From: Solimonas fluminis
GTDB lineage: Bacteria > Pseudomonadota > Gammaproteobacteria > Nevskiales > Nevskiaceae
NCBI RefSeq assembly: GCF_002930645.1
Contig: NZ_PSNW01000002.1
Location: 62,001 to 126,000 of the forward strand
Length of the DNA: 64,000 nucleotides
Reading direction: 5' to 3'
Positions 1-7,972 of the stretch are shown in pieces. Each line of letters begins with the position of its first letter. The stretch's first letter is position 1. The notes under the pieces are model-generated. The model saw only the letters and a program-made list of their open reading frames with translations, did no database searches and had not been told where the DNA came from. The position numbers and the translations under genes were made by a program.

Positions 1-1679
1 TCTTCAGCAGCATCGACGTGCGCGGCCTGGAGCGCTTGCGCGAGTGGGCGCAGCAGGGCTACGAGATCGTCTACATGCCCTCGCACCGCTCGCACGCGGA
101 CTACCTGCTGGTGTCGTACACGCTGTACCACGCGGGCCTTGTGCCGCCGCACATCGCGGCCGGCGTCAACCTCAACTTCTGGCCGGTGGGCGGCCTGCTG
201 CGCGGAGCCGGCGCGTTCTACCTGCGCCGCAGCTTCGCCGGCGACTACATCTACAGCGCGGTGTTCCGCGCCTACGTGGACTCGCTGATCCAGCGCGGCT
301 ACGCCATCGAGTTCTTCCCCGAGGGCGGCCGCAGCCGCACCGGCCGCCTGCTGGCACCCAAGACCGGCATGCTGTCGATGGTGGTGGAGGCGGGCCTGAA
401 GCAGCGCACGCGCAAGGTGGCGCTGGTGCCGGTGTTCATCGGCTACGACAAGTGCTGGGAGGTGGCCAGCTACGCCAAGGAACTCAAGGGCGCCAAGAAG
501 CAGAAGGAGTCCGCCGAAGGCCTGCTCAAGGCCGGCAAGATCCTGGGCAAGTCCTACGGCAAGGCCTACATCAGCTTCGGCGAGCCCACGGTGCTGCAGG
601 ACCATGCCGACAAGCACCTGCCCGGCTGGCGCGAAACCTTCGCCGCCGACAAGGACGAGCTGCCGCCGCAGTACAAGGCCTTCGTCGGCCAGCTGGCGCT
701 GCAGCACATGCGCGACATCAACGCCAATGCCGTGGCCAACCCGGTGGGCCTGGCGGCGGTGGCGCTGCTGGCCTCGCCGCAGCGCGCGGTGTCGGAGGAC
801 GAGTTCGTCGAGCAGATCGGCCACCTGGTCTGGCTGCTCAAGGGCAGCCCCGATGCCGGCAACCTCTACATTCCCGAGACCGCGCCCAAGACCATCGTGG
901 AGCTGAGCGCGCCGATCGCACGCATCCTGCGCGTGCCGCACAAGTGGGGCGACCTGCACGCCATCACCGACAACGATGCCGTCGCGCTGACCTACAACCG
1001 CAACAACATCCAGCACCTGTTCGCGATCCCCTCGATGATCGCCAACCAGTTCCGCACGCGCATGCTGCTGACCGAGGAGGCCATCGTGCTCGGCGTGCGC
1101 GCGCTGTATCCGTTCCTGCGCACCGAGTTCTTCCTGCGCTGGCAGCCGGAGGAGGTGGAGTCGGTGACGCGCCACTGGCTGGAGGTGATGCTGCAGCTGG
1201 GGCTGCTGAACCGCAGCGGCGACCGCCTGCAGCGGCCGGACGTGACCAGCCCGGCCTTCTCCACGCTGGCCATGCTGGGCCGCGTGATGGGCGAGACGCT
1301 GGAGCGCTACTGCATCACCGCGCTGCTGCTGGCCGAGGAGCGCCGCACGCAGCAGTCGCTCAAGCGCGAGCGCTTCGAGGAAGACTGCCGCCTGATCGCC
1401 GAGCGCATGGCGATCCTCACCGGCCGCGATGCTCCGGAGTTCTTCGACAAGGCCCTGTTCCGCGGCTACCTCAACACCCTGATCGAGGTCGGCCTGGTGG
1501 TGGAAACCGGCGACCGCTCGCTGGCCGTGGATGCCCGCATCGAGCGCATGTCCGAACGCTCGCTGGAGATGCTGTCCGACGAGACCCGGCAGATGCTGCT
1601 GCAGCTGCTGTCGCGCCGGAAGATGGCCGAAACGGCCACCCCCGAGGCCAAGGAACCGACCCCGCCAAACCCTGTCTGA
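1..1679 (+). CDS. plsB: Glycerol-3-phosphate 1-O-acyltransferase PlsB (5' partial)
   Basis: Membrane-associated enzyme that attaches the first acyl chain to sn-glycerol-3-phosphate in phospholipid synthesis. The frame enters from before the window (first full codon at base 3). By comparison with the roughly 807-residue E. coli protein about 280 N-terminal residues are missing. Acyltransferase blocks visible in order are HRSHADYL (bases 84-107, the H-x4-D catalytic motif), GAFYLRR and FPEGGRSRTG, followed by the long C-terminal region that separates PlsB from the shorter PlsC. After the stop there is a GC-rich stem (1682-1688 with 1701-1707) without a T-run; the first convincing terminator is at 1761-1781. 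Family assignment is firm; promoter and start cannot be seen. Confidence 0.95.
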   Translation, partial: FSSIDVRGLERLREWAQQGYEIVYMPSHRSHADYLLVSYTLYHAGLVPPHIAAGVNLNFWPVGGLLRGAGAFYLRRSFAGDYIYSAVFRAYVDSLIQRGYAIEFFPEGGRSRTGRLLAPKTGMLSMVVEAGLKQRTRKVALVPVFIGYDKCWEVASYAKELKGAKKQKESAEGLLKAGKILGKSYGKAYISFGEPTVLQDHADKHLPGWRETFAADKDELPPQYKAFVGQLALQHMRDINANAVANPVGLAAVALLASPQRAVSEDEFVEQIGHLVWLLKGSPDAGNLYIPETAPKTIVELSAPIARILRVPHKWGDLHAITDNDAVALTYNRNNIQHLFAIPSMIANQFRTRMLLTEEAIVLGVRALYPFLRTEFFLRWQPEEVESVTRHWLEVMLQLGLLNRSGDRLQRPDVTSPAFSTLAMLGRVMGETLERYCITALLLAEERRTQQSLKRERFEEDCRLIAERMAILTGRDAPEFFDKALFRGYLNTLIEVGLVVETGDRSLAVDARIERMSERSLEMLSDETRQMLLQLLSRRKMAETATPEAKEPTPPNPV

Positions 1680-1720
1680 TAGGGGCCTGGAGGCCTCCCG
1701 AGGCCCCTTCGGAACGGCCG

Positions 1721-1749
1721 TTAGACGCCCGGGAAGGACTCGCTATAAT
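1721..1749 (+). promoter_or_regulatory. Sigma-70 promoter for the fkpA-like gene
   Basis: TTAGAC (1721-1726) and a perfect TATAAT (1744-1749) are separated by exactly 17 bases. Predicted transcription start is near 1756, about 45 bases before the ATG of the isomerase gene. The first stable structure in the transcript would be the hairpin-plus-T-run at 1761-1781. Confidence 0.7.
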
Positions 1750-1760
1750 CCGGGTCGCCC

Positions 1761-1781
1761 GGGGGCTTCGCCCCCTTTTTT
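1761..1781 (+). terminator. Rho-independent terminator between promoter and start codon
   Basis: A GGGGG/CCCCC stem with a CTTCG loop is followed directly by six T (1776-1781). It can end plsB transcripts, but it lies downstream of the 1721-1749 promoter and upstream of the fkpA-like start, so it should also act as a leader attenuator for that gene. Confidence 0.7.
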
Positions 1782-1799
1782 CATACCTACGAGATTCCT

Positions 1800-2627
1800 A
1801 TGCAGAAGAAAATGCTGGTTCTGGCCGCCGTCGTCGCGTCCAGCCTGTTCGTTGGCTGCGCCAAGAAGGAAGGCGGCGCCGAGGGCGGCAGCGCCGCCCC
1901 GTCGGGCGATCTCCAGACCGACGCCCAGAAGTTCGGCTACTCGATCGGCGTGGACCTGGGCCGCTCCCTGGCCCCGGTGCGCGAGGACGTGGACATCGAG
2001 GCGCTGAAGGCGGGCCTGGATGACGCCGCCAAGGCCGCCGCCAAGGTCGAGGAAGCCAAGAAGGCCCTGGCCGCCAAGCCGGACGACGCCAAGCTGAAGG
2101 AAGCCCTGGCCGAGGCCGAGAAGCTGCCGGGCATCAAGCTCGACGAGAAGCAGCGCGAAGAAGTGAAGATGAACGTCGCCAAGAAGCTCCAGGAGAAGCA
2201 GGTCGCCGAGCGCACCAAGCAGTCGGAGACCGCCAAGGCCGCCGGCGAGAAGTTCCTGGCCGAGAATGGCAAGAAGGCGGGCGTGAAGACCACCGCCTCG
2301 GGCCTGCAGTACGAAGTCATCACCGAGGGCAAGGGCACCAAGCCGAAGGCCTCCGACACCGTCACCGTGCACTACAAGGGCACGCTGCTGAACGGCGAGG
2401 AGTTCGACAGCTCCTACTCGCGCAACCAGCCGGTCACCTTCCCGCTGGCCAACGTGATCCCGGGCTGGACCGAGGGCGTGCAGCTGATGACGCCGGGCTC
2501 CAAGTACAAGTTCTACATCCCCTCGGCGCTCGGCTACGGCGAGCGCGGCGCCGGCGTGAAGATCGGCCCCAACGAGACCCTGGTGTTCGAGGTCGAGCTG
2601 CTGTCGGTCGGCGAAGAGAAGAAGTAA
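1800..2627 (+). CDS. FKBP-type peptidyl-prolyl isomerase lipoprotein (FkpA/Mip-like)
   Basis: Predicted periplasmic folding catalyst that speeds cis-trans isomerisation of X-Pro bonds and may act as a chaperone. The N-terminus is a lipoprotein signal ending in LFVGC, with Cys20 as the lipidated residue, so it is membrane-anchored, unlike soluble E. coli FkpA. Residues about 40-150 form a charged helical FKBP_N-type dimerisation arm rich in Lys/Glu/Ala. The C-terminal 110 residues are a canonical FKBP domain with VHYKGTLLNGEEFDSS, VIPGWTEGVQLM, ALGYGERG and FEVELL blocks, including the usual active-site aromatic and Asp positions. It is a monocistronic unit with its own promoter and a strong terminator at 2654-2679. 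Family is certain; substrate is unknown. Confidence 0.93.
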   Translation: MQKKMLVLAAVVASSLFVGCAKKEGGAEGGSAAPSGDLQTDAQKFGYSIGVDLGRSLAPVREDVDIEALKAGLDDAAKAAAKVEEAKKALAAKPDDAKLKEALAEAEKLPGIKLDEKQREEVKMNVAKKLQEKQVAERTKQSETAKAAGEKFLAENGKKAGVKTTASGLQYEVITEGKGTKPKASDTVTVHYKGTLLNGEEFDSSYSRNQPVTFPLANVIPGWTEGVQLMTPGSKYKFYIPSALGYGERGAGVKIGPNETLVFEVELLSVGEEKK

Positions 2628-2653
2628 GGGAACCACCCGGTTCCCCGCAGCAG

Positions 2654-2679
2654 AAAGGCCGGCGCAAGCCGGCCTTTTT
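2654..2679 (+). terminator. Terminator after the FKBP gene
   Basis: Ten-base-pair stem AAAGGCCGGC/GCCGGCCTTT with a GCAA tetraloop, running into five T. It lies 27 bases after the isomerase stop codon and also faces the convergent DUF4124 gene. Confidence 0.85.
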
Positions 2680-2722
2680 CTTGGCCGAAGCCGCCTGCGC
2701 CGGCGGGCGCCGCGCCCGCTGC

Positions 2723-3160
2723 TCAGTCGCAGCTGGAAGCGGCCAGTTCCTCGGCCTGCCGGCGCTGCTCGTCGTGCTTCTGCGGGGTCCAGCGCACCAT
2801 GTTGCCCTGGTCGTCGCGCGACATCAGGCGGTTGGGCGGGCTCTGGGCCAGCAGGACCAGCCTTGCCCGCGCCTCGGCGCAGGCCTTGACCCGTTCGGCG
2901 GCCTTGGCCTCGCCTTCGGCCTCCTTCTTCGCCGCCTCGCCGCGCTCCTTGTCCAGCGCCTCCAGCTGCCGCTGCAGGGCATCGGCCTCGGCCGGGTTGG
3001 CCGGCGACACCCGCGGCGTCACCTTGTCGGCCGCGCGGCCGGCGGGCGGGGTCTGGCTGTAGGTCACCCGCCCCTGGGAGTCCACGGAACGGTAGATCTC
3101 GGCACCGGCCAGGCCGGGCAGCGCAAGGAGCAGGGACAGCAGCAGGGCGTGTTTCTTCAT
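2723..3160 (-). CDS. DUF4124-domain secreted protein
   Basis: A 145-residue protein with a Sec signal peptide (MKKHALLLSLLLALPGLAGA) followed by a short DUF4124 domain, recognised from IYRSVDSQGRVTYSQTPP. The remainder (about residues 45-120) is a charged Ala/Glu/Lys/Arg-rich helix, probably coiled coil, ending in a short tail with a C-terminal SSCD. DUF4124 proteins are widespread in gammaproteobacteria and have no established function. I chose ATG at 3160; a GTG two codons upstream is possible, but the signal peptide fits the ATG better. The gene is convergent with the FKBP gene. Periplasmic location is inferred from the signal only. Confidence 0.85.
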   Translation of the reverse strand: MKKHALLLSLLLALPGLAGAEIYRSVDSQGRVTYSQTPPAGRAADKVTPRVSPANPAEADALQRQLEALDKERGEAAKKEAEGEAKAAERVKACAEARARLVLLAQSPPNRLMSRDDQGNMVRWTPQKHDEQRRQAEELAASSCD

Positions 3161-3192
3161 GGCCACAGCTTAGAGCCAATCCGGACACAAAA

Positions 3193-3220
3193 GAAAACGC
3201 CGCCCGGAGGCGGCGTTTTC
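3193..3220. terminator. Bidirectional terminator, 12-bp stem
   Basis: GAAAACGCCGCC pairs perfectly with GGCGGCGTTTTC around a CGGA loop. The A- and T-runs are built into the stem, so it can work on both strands. On the minus strand it ends the DUF1329 gene just before the DUF4124 gene. Confidence 0.85.
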
Positions 3221-3237
3221 CTGGTGGCGGGACCGCC

Positions 3238-4590
3238 TTACTTGGTGGCCTGGCGCTGCACGTTGGCCGGGTCGAAGTAGGAAGGATCGAAGACCTGCTC
3301 GTAGGCCTCTTCGTCCTCGTTGTTCATCGCCTGGACCAGGTAGCGGCCGCTCTGCAGGTCGTAGATGGTTTCCATGACCGACGACTGGAAGGTCTTGTTG
3401 TAGGCCTGCACCGGGTGGGCTTCCTGCCAGCGCCACAGCTCGCCGCGGCGGTCGTAGATGTCCACCAGCGAGATCTGCCAGCTGTCCTCGTCCAGGAAGA
3501 ACACGCGCTTGGCGTAGACATGCGAGGTGCCCGGCTTGAGCGTGCCCTCCACCACCCAGACGCGGTGCAGCTCGTAGCGCGGCAGGTCCTGGTTGATGTG
3601 GTTGCGCTTGATGATGTCCTTGTACTTGTACTTGTCGCTGTGAACGACATAGGAGTTGTACGGGATGATCATCTCCTTCTTGCCGACGATCTTCCAGGTG
3701 TAGCGGTCCGTGGCGCCGTTGAAGGTGTCGGTCTGGTCGTTGGTGCGCAGGTTGTCGGCACCCGTGCCCGGGTTGTCGTAGCCGACGTTCGGGGCGCGAC
3801 GCAGGCGGCGCTGGCCGGGGTTGTACTGCCAGGCGCGGCGCGGTTCCTTGACCTGGTCCATGGTCTCGTGGACCAGGGTGATCTGGCCCGCCAGGCGCGG
3901 CGGCTGGGCCACCACCTGCAGGAAGTAGATGATGACGTTCTGCAGCGAGTCCGGCGTGGCGCCCTTCTGGCTGTAGGTGAAGCGCACGTCCTCGCGGATC
4001 TTCACCAGGTTGAAGTCGCCGCTGGTGGTGACGGCCGCCTGGTTGTTCCAGCGACGGCCGCCCGGGCCACGGTAGCGCACCTTGTGGTTCCAGACCGGCT
4101 CGACGCCGCTCTTGGGAATCGGGAAGGGAATGCCGGTGATGGTGTTGACCAGGGCCTCGCCGCCGCCGCCCAGGTCACCCTTCAGCGCGTTCTGGTAGGT
4201 GGCTTCGTTGACGAAGTCCGGATAGGCCGCGGTGCGGCGCGTCGGGTAGACGTTCAGCTTGTAGCTGTCGCCGTACTTGGCGAACATCGCCTGCTGGCCG
4301 GCGCTGAGCTTGTCCTTGTACTGCGCGAAGTTCTTGCCGGTGATGGTGTACAGCGGCTTGTCGCTGGGGAAGGGATCGCAGAGGCGCTTGCCCTCGCCCT
4401 GGTAGCAGGACGGGGTCTGGGTGTAGCCGCCGTCCCAGGCCGGGATGCTGCCGTCCTTGTTCGCGCCCCGCTCGCCGCCCATCGGCGTCAGGGTCGACTT
4501 GAGCTTGTCGGCCTCGGCCTGGCTGACCTTGGCGGCGGCCGGCAAGGCCACCAGCGTCAGCGCCAGGGCGATGCAGGTTTTGATCTTCAT
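3238..4590 (-). CDS. DUF1329-family periplasmic protein
   Basis: A 450-residue protein with a clean Sec signal peptide (MKIKTCIALALTLVALPAAA) and a full-length DUF1329 domain. Typical blocks are the LTPMGGERGANKDGSIPAWDGG segment near the N-terminus and DLPRYELHRVWVVEGTLKPG plus VYAKRVFFLDEDSW near residues 340-385. DUF1329 proteins share a fold with outer-membrane lipoprotein carriers. In pseudomonads they are often encoded beside DUF1302 porin-like proteins and implicated in lipid or hydrophobic-substrate handling at the envelope; no DUF1302 partner is visible here. A strong Shine-Dalgarno (GAGGAG) lies 9-14 bases before the ATG. Function is otherwise unknown. Confidence 0.9.
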   Translation of the reverse strand: MKIKTCIALALTLVALPAAAKVSQAEADKLKSTLTPMGGERGANKDGSIPAWDGGYTQTPSCYQGEGKRLCDPFPSDKPLYTITGKNFAQYKDKLSAGQQAMFAKYGDSYKLNVYPTRRTAAYPDFVNEATYQNALKGDLGGGGEALVNTITGIPFPIPKSGVEPVWNHKVRYRGPGGRRWNNQAAVTTSGDFNLVKIREDVRFTYSQKGATPDSLQNVIIYFLQVVAQPPRLAGQITLVHETMDQVKEPRRAWQYNPGQRRLRRAPNVGYDNPGTGADNLRTNDQTDTFNGATDRYTWKIVGKKEMIIPYNSYVVHSDKYKYKDIIKRNHINQDLPRYELHRVWVVEGTLKPGTSHVYAKRVFFLDEDSWQISLVDIYDRRGELWRWQEAHPVQAYNKTFQSSVMETIYDLQSGRYLVQAMNNEDEEAYEQVFDPSYFDPANVQRQATK

Positions 4591-4676
4591 TATTGAGAAC
4601 TCCTCGAAAATTCTTCGCGTGGCGAACGATAGTGCAGAAGCAGCGCTCGTTCCAGACGGCGGCCGGGCCGGTTCGC

Positions 4677-5120
4677 TCAGCCCGACAGCGGCCTGCGCAA
4701 GCGCAGGCCGTCCGCTCCATCCTCGTAGTATGCGCGCAACACCGCCGTCTCGGCGTAGCCGAGGCGGCGATAGAGTGCCCGTGCCGGGGCATTGTCCGCA
4801 CGCACTTCCAGGGACATTAGTGCCTTTTTACCAAGCCGTGCGTGCCGCTCGGCGGCGTTGACCAGCCGGCCGGCGATCCCCTGGCCGCGGGCGGCGGGGT
4901 CCACCACCACCGAATAGATCCGCGCCACGGCGCTGTTGCGGCGCGTCAGCAGCACCAGAGAGCCGAGGGTGAGCCCCCCCGAGCGCGCCACCCAGATGGC
5001 GGCGCTGTCCGCGGCCAGCAGCCGGCGCATCGAGCGTGCCGACATGCGGTCGCCAGGGAAATTCTGCTCCAGGGCGAGCAGGGCCGGCAGGTCGGCGGGA
5101 CCGGCGCGGCGGACCTGCAT
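4677..5120 (-). CDS. GNAT-family N-acetyltransferase
   Basis: A 147-residue single-domain GNAT acetyltransferase that would use acetyl-CoA. The core RIYSVVVDPAARGQGIAGRLV (near residues 70-90) contains the R-G-Q-G-I-A pyrophosphate-binding loop, and NAPARALYRRLGY is the conserved C-terminal block as in RimI-like enzymes. Its ATG shares one base with the stop of the upstream RimK-like ligase gene (TGATG), so the two are translationally coupled. That pairing suggests both act on one product, possibly a peptide or amino-acid conjugate. The acceptor is unknown, and RimI itself is unlikely given this context. Confidence 0.88.
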   Translation of the reverse strand: MQVRRAGPADLPALLALEQNFPGDRMSARSMRRLLAADSAAIWVARSGGLTLGSLVLLTRRNSAVARIYSVVVDPAARGQGIAGRLVNAAERHARLGKKALMSLEVRADNAPARALYRRLGYAETAVLRAYYEDGADGLRLRRPLSG

Positions 5121-6592
5121 CAGCGCACCGCGTCGCGCGCCCGCGATTCCAGCCGGCGGACGAAGAATTCCATGATGCGGCGGTACAGCAGTTCCTTCAG
5201 CACCAGGTCCTCCACGCCGAAGTCGATGTTGGGGTTGTCGTTGACCTCGATGACCTTGACCACCTTGCCGAACTGCTTGAGGTCGACGCCGTAGAGGCCG
5301 TTGCCCACGGCGCGGGCGGCATCCACCGCGATCTTCAGCACCTGGGCCGGCACGTCCTTGACGTCCACCGTCTCGTGGTTGCCTTCCTGCTTGGCGCCCT
5401 TGTCGTTGCGCTTGACCACCTGCCAGTGGCCCTCCGCCATGTAGTAGCGGCAGGCATAGAGCGGCTGGCCGTCGAGCACGCCGACGCGCCAGTCGTACTC
5501 GGTGGGCTCGAAGGACTGCCCGATCACCAGGTCGGAACGTTCCAGCATGTCGCGCGTCTGGCGCTTGAGCTCGGCCTCGCTCTCCACCTTGATGACGCCC
5601 TTGGAGAACTGCGAGTCGGGCTGCTTGAGCACGCAGGGGAAACCCAGCTCCCGCGCCGCCGTGGCGATGTTGCCGCGGTGGATCAGCACGGTCTTGGGCT
5701 GCGGGATGCGGTGGCGTTCCATCAGCTGCGCCAGGAACACCTTGTTGGCGGCGCGCAGGATCGACACCGGGTCGTCCACCACGATCAGTCCTTCACGCAC
5801 GCCGCGGCGGGCGAAGCGGTAGGTGTGGTGGTTGACCGCGGTGGTCTCGCGGATGAACAGGGCGTCGAACTCGGCGACGTGTCCGTAGTCGCTCTTGTCG
5901 ATGAACTCGACGTCGAAGCCCTGCTCCTCGGCCGCCTTCTCGAAGGCCTTGAGCGCACGGGCGTTGGACGGCGGCTCCTTCTCGTCCTCGTTGACCAGGA
6001 TCGCCAGGTCGTAGCGCGCCGAATCGCGCTTGGTGCGCGGGTGGCGGCGCTTCATGAAGAAGTAGTCGCGCGCCGCCTCGTAGAGGAACTCGTGATGCGC
6101 GGCCGGCACCTCGCCCAGTGCGATCGGCCCCAGGGTTTCCACGCGCCACTCGTCACCGCGGTAGATGAAGCGGGCCTGCACCAGTGGCGCCGGGAACAGG
6201 TTGAACAGCGCCCGCGCCAGGCGCTCGTGGCGCTTGGCGATGGAACGGCCGAAGTAGACGTTGAGGATGTACTCGCCCGAACCGATGCGCGCCAGCGATT
6301 GCTGGATCAGTTCCTCGATCTCGTCGTTGATCACCGACGGGCTTTCCGCCAGCTTCAGGTCCTGGATCGTGGTGATCTCCGGCAGCGGCTTGTGACCGCG
6401 CGCACTGGCCAGCAGCGACACGTAGTAGCCGGTGGTCTGGTAGCTGAAGGACCGGCAGAGGTTGTAGATGCGCGAACGCTTGGCGCGCGTCATCGACTCG
6501 TCGGTCAGGTAGTCCCAGGCCGTCACCACCTCGATGCCCGGGATGTTCGCCGGCCAGTCGGAGCGCTGGTCCACGACGACGATGCCGCTCAC
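5120..6592 (-). CDS. RimK-like ATP-grasp amide ligase with RLAN-type N-terminal domain
   Basis: A 490-residue ATP-grasp protein. Residues about 1-160 resemble the RimK-like ligase N-terminal (RLAN) domain, and the C-terminal 290 residues form the ATP-grasp catalytic unit. Recognisable pieces are VVDDPVSILRAANKVFLAQLM, GFPCVLKQPDSQFSKGV (ATP-binding Lys and loop) and KVIEVNDNPNIDFGVED with the Mg-binding Glu-Asn-Asp-Asn pattern. Such enzymes couple ATP to amide-bond formation, typically adding an amino acid to a carboxylate. The gene is coupled to the GNAT acetyltransferase by a TGATG overlap. Genomic surveys of ATP-grasp amidoligases have described RimK-like/GNAT pairs as candidate peptide-modification modules. 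The product is unknown. Confidence 0.85.
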   Translation of the reverse strand: MSGIVVVDQRSDWPANIPGIEVVTAWDYLTDESMTRAKRSRIYNLCRSFSYQTTGYYVSLLASARGHKPLPEITTIQDLKLAESPSVINDEIEELIQQSLARIGSGEYILNVYFGRSIAKRHERLARALFNLFPAPLVQARFIYRGDEWRVETLGPIALGEVPAAHHEFLYEAARDYFFMKRRHPRTKRDSARYDLAILVNEDEKEPPSNARALKAFEKAAEEQGFDVEFIDKSDYGHVAEFDALFIRETTAVNHHTYRFARRGVREGLIVVDDPVSILRAANKVFLAQLMERHRIPQPKTVLIHRGNIATAARELGFPCVLKQPDSQFSKGVIKVESEAELKRQTRDMLERSDLVIGQSFEPTEYDWRVGVLDGQPLYACRYYMAEGHWQVVKRNDKGAKQEGNHETVDVKDVPAQVLKIAVDAARAVGNGLYGVDLKQFGKVVKVIEVNDNPNIDFGVEDLVLKELLYRRIMEFFVRRLESRARDAVR

Positions 6593-6775
6593 GGCAGTGC
6601 TCTGCGCGGGGTGGCCGGGAACGTAACGACGCTTTCAGACCCGCGTTTGGGGCCTTGGGAATCTTCGGGCATGTGGGAGGCGGTCGATCGATCTTGAAGG
6701 AAAAAACCGCGGCGCCATCCTAGCATGCGAAGCACGGGCGAAAGGCGGCGTACACTGCTCCGGCGTGATCGGGCG

Positions 6776-6827
6776 ATTGTGATTATTTGTTTTAAAATGA
6801 TTTTGGAATTTATTAAAAAGTCAATTC
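6776..6827. other. AT-rich island 1 in divergent intergenic region
   Basis: About 50 bases of strongly AT-rich DNA in an otherwise very GC-rich region, between the RimK-like gene (leftward) and the FecR-SPOR gene (rightward). On the minus strand 6794-6780 reads TAAAACAAATAATCA, closely matching island 3 near 35.96 kb. It probably carries promoter or nucleoid-protein binding information; no clear -35/-10 pair could be fixed. Confidence 0.5.
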
Positions 6828-7798
6828 CGTCGATGGCCGGCTGGACGCTGCTGGCCGCCGCCGCAGCGGCGCAGGCGCAGCCCCCGCTGCCGCTGGCGGT
6901 TTCGCGCGTCGCCCCCACGGCGGAATTGCGGCGCGGCGACGACATCCTGGAACTGCGCAGCCGGATAGCGCTGCGGCCGGAAGACCGCATCGTCACCGGC
7001 CCGCAGGGCCGCGTGGCCCTGCAGCTCTACGGCGGCGGCGCCCTGCGGCTGGGCGGCGACAGCACGCTGCGCCTGCACAGCGTCGAGCCGCCCGGGCCCG
7101 GCAACGGCGGTGTCGCCAAGCTGATCCTGGAACGCGGGGCCCTGCGCCTGGACGCCCGGGGCCGCTCAGGCCGGCCGCCCCAGGACTACCGCCTCAACGT
7201 CGGCCGCCTGCGCCTGCGCGTGTTCGGCGGCGAGGCCTGGACCGAACTGACCGCCCGCGGCGAGAACGTCTGCCTGCTGTCGGGCGCGGTGGAGATCGTC
7301 ACCGATACCGGCGGCGAGCGCCTGGACGAGCCGGGCAGCTGCCTGCTGTTCGGCCTGGCGGGCCGCCTGCCGGTGCGGGGCGACGGCGGCGAAGCGCTGC
7401 CGAGAAAGCTGCTGCGCACCGCCTTCGCCGACGACATCAACGCCCGGGCGCTGGCCGAGCAGACCCCGGAGCCGCCGGCCGAGGCGCTGCCGCCGGCCGA
7501 CCCCGGCGCGCCCCTGCCCCTGCCCGGGGATCCGCTGCCGGCCGCGGTGGCCGGTCCGCGCTGGACCCTGGTGCTCGCCTCCTTTCCCGATCCGGCCGCC
7601 GCGGAGAACGCGGTGCGCAGCTGGCTCGGCCAGGGCGAAACGCCGCAGGTGCGCCGCTCCGACACCCCCTCCGGGGTGCGCTACCGCCTGACGGTGGGCG
7701 ACTACGCCGAGCTGGCCCAGGCCCGGGCCGCCCTGGCCGAGCTGCGGGGCCGCCAGCTCGATGCCGCCGAGGCCTGGGTGATGCCCCTGCCGGAGTAG
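6797..7798 (+). CDS. Periplasmic FecR-like protein with C-terminal SPOR domain
   Basis: A 333-residue exported protein. The ATG at 6797 is preferred because it gives a signal peptide with a basic n-region (MILEFIKKSIPSMAGW, then an Ala-rich core ending AQAQ); ATG at 6833 is an alternative, and neither has a good Shine-Dalgarno. A FecR-like beta-rich domain follows (ELRRGDDILELRS, DRIVTGPQGRVALQL, GEAWTEL), then a Pro-rich linker. The last 75 residues look like a SPOR domain (WTLVLASFPDPAAAENAVRS to LRGRQLDAAEAWV). FecR domains usually bind surface signals and SPOR domains bind denuded septal glycan, so a wall-sensing or division-site role is plausible. There is no neighbouring ECF sigma factor. 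Confidence 0.7.
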   Translation: MILEFIKKSIPSMAGWTLLAAAAAAQAQPPLPLAVSRVAPTAELRRGDDILELRSRIALRPEDRIVTGPQGRVALQLYGGGALRLGGDSTLRLHSVEPPGPGNGGVAKLILERGALRLDARGRSGRPPQDYRLNVGRLRLRVFGGEAWTELTARGENVCLLSGAVEIVTDTGGERLDEPGSCLLFGLAGRLPVRGDGGEALPRKLLRTAFADDINARALAEQTPEPPAEALPPADPGAPLPLPGDPLPAAVAGPRWTLVLASFPDPAAAENAVRSWLGQGETPQVRRSDTPSGVRYRLTVGDYAELAQARAALAELRGRQLDAAEAWVMPLPE

Positions 7799-7847
7799 CG
7801 CGGCCCGGGATTTGCTGCACCCTGCAAGGGGCGGGAGATTGCGTCAT

Positions 7848-7882
7848 GAAACCGCCACGACGTTTCTGTACAAGTGTATAGT
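7848..7882 (+). promoter_or_regulatory. Candidate fatty-acid regulator operators before the desaturase
   Basis: Two overlapping dyads precede the gene. GAAAC (7848-7852) and GTTTC (7862-7866) form arms spaced by nine bases. GTACA-AG-TGTAT (7868-7879) is nearly palindromic and resembles the GTACA-N2-TGTAC core I recall for FabR-type TetR repressors of unsaturated fatty-acid genes. The second dyad overlaps a TATAGT -10-like hexamer (7877-7882), a good place for repression. The regulator identity is inference. Confidence 0.45.
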
Positions 7883-7972
7883 GATGCCGTGCCCCCCCGG
7901 GGTTCATGCATGGCGCCTGAAGCCCTGCGAGCGGCCGGTCAGTGCCGCAACGTCTTTCTGGAGAATCGCTGT

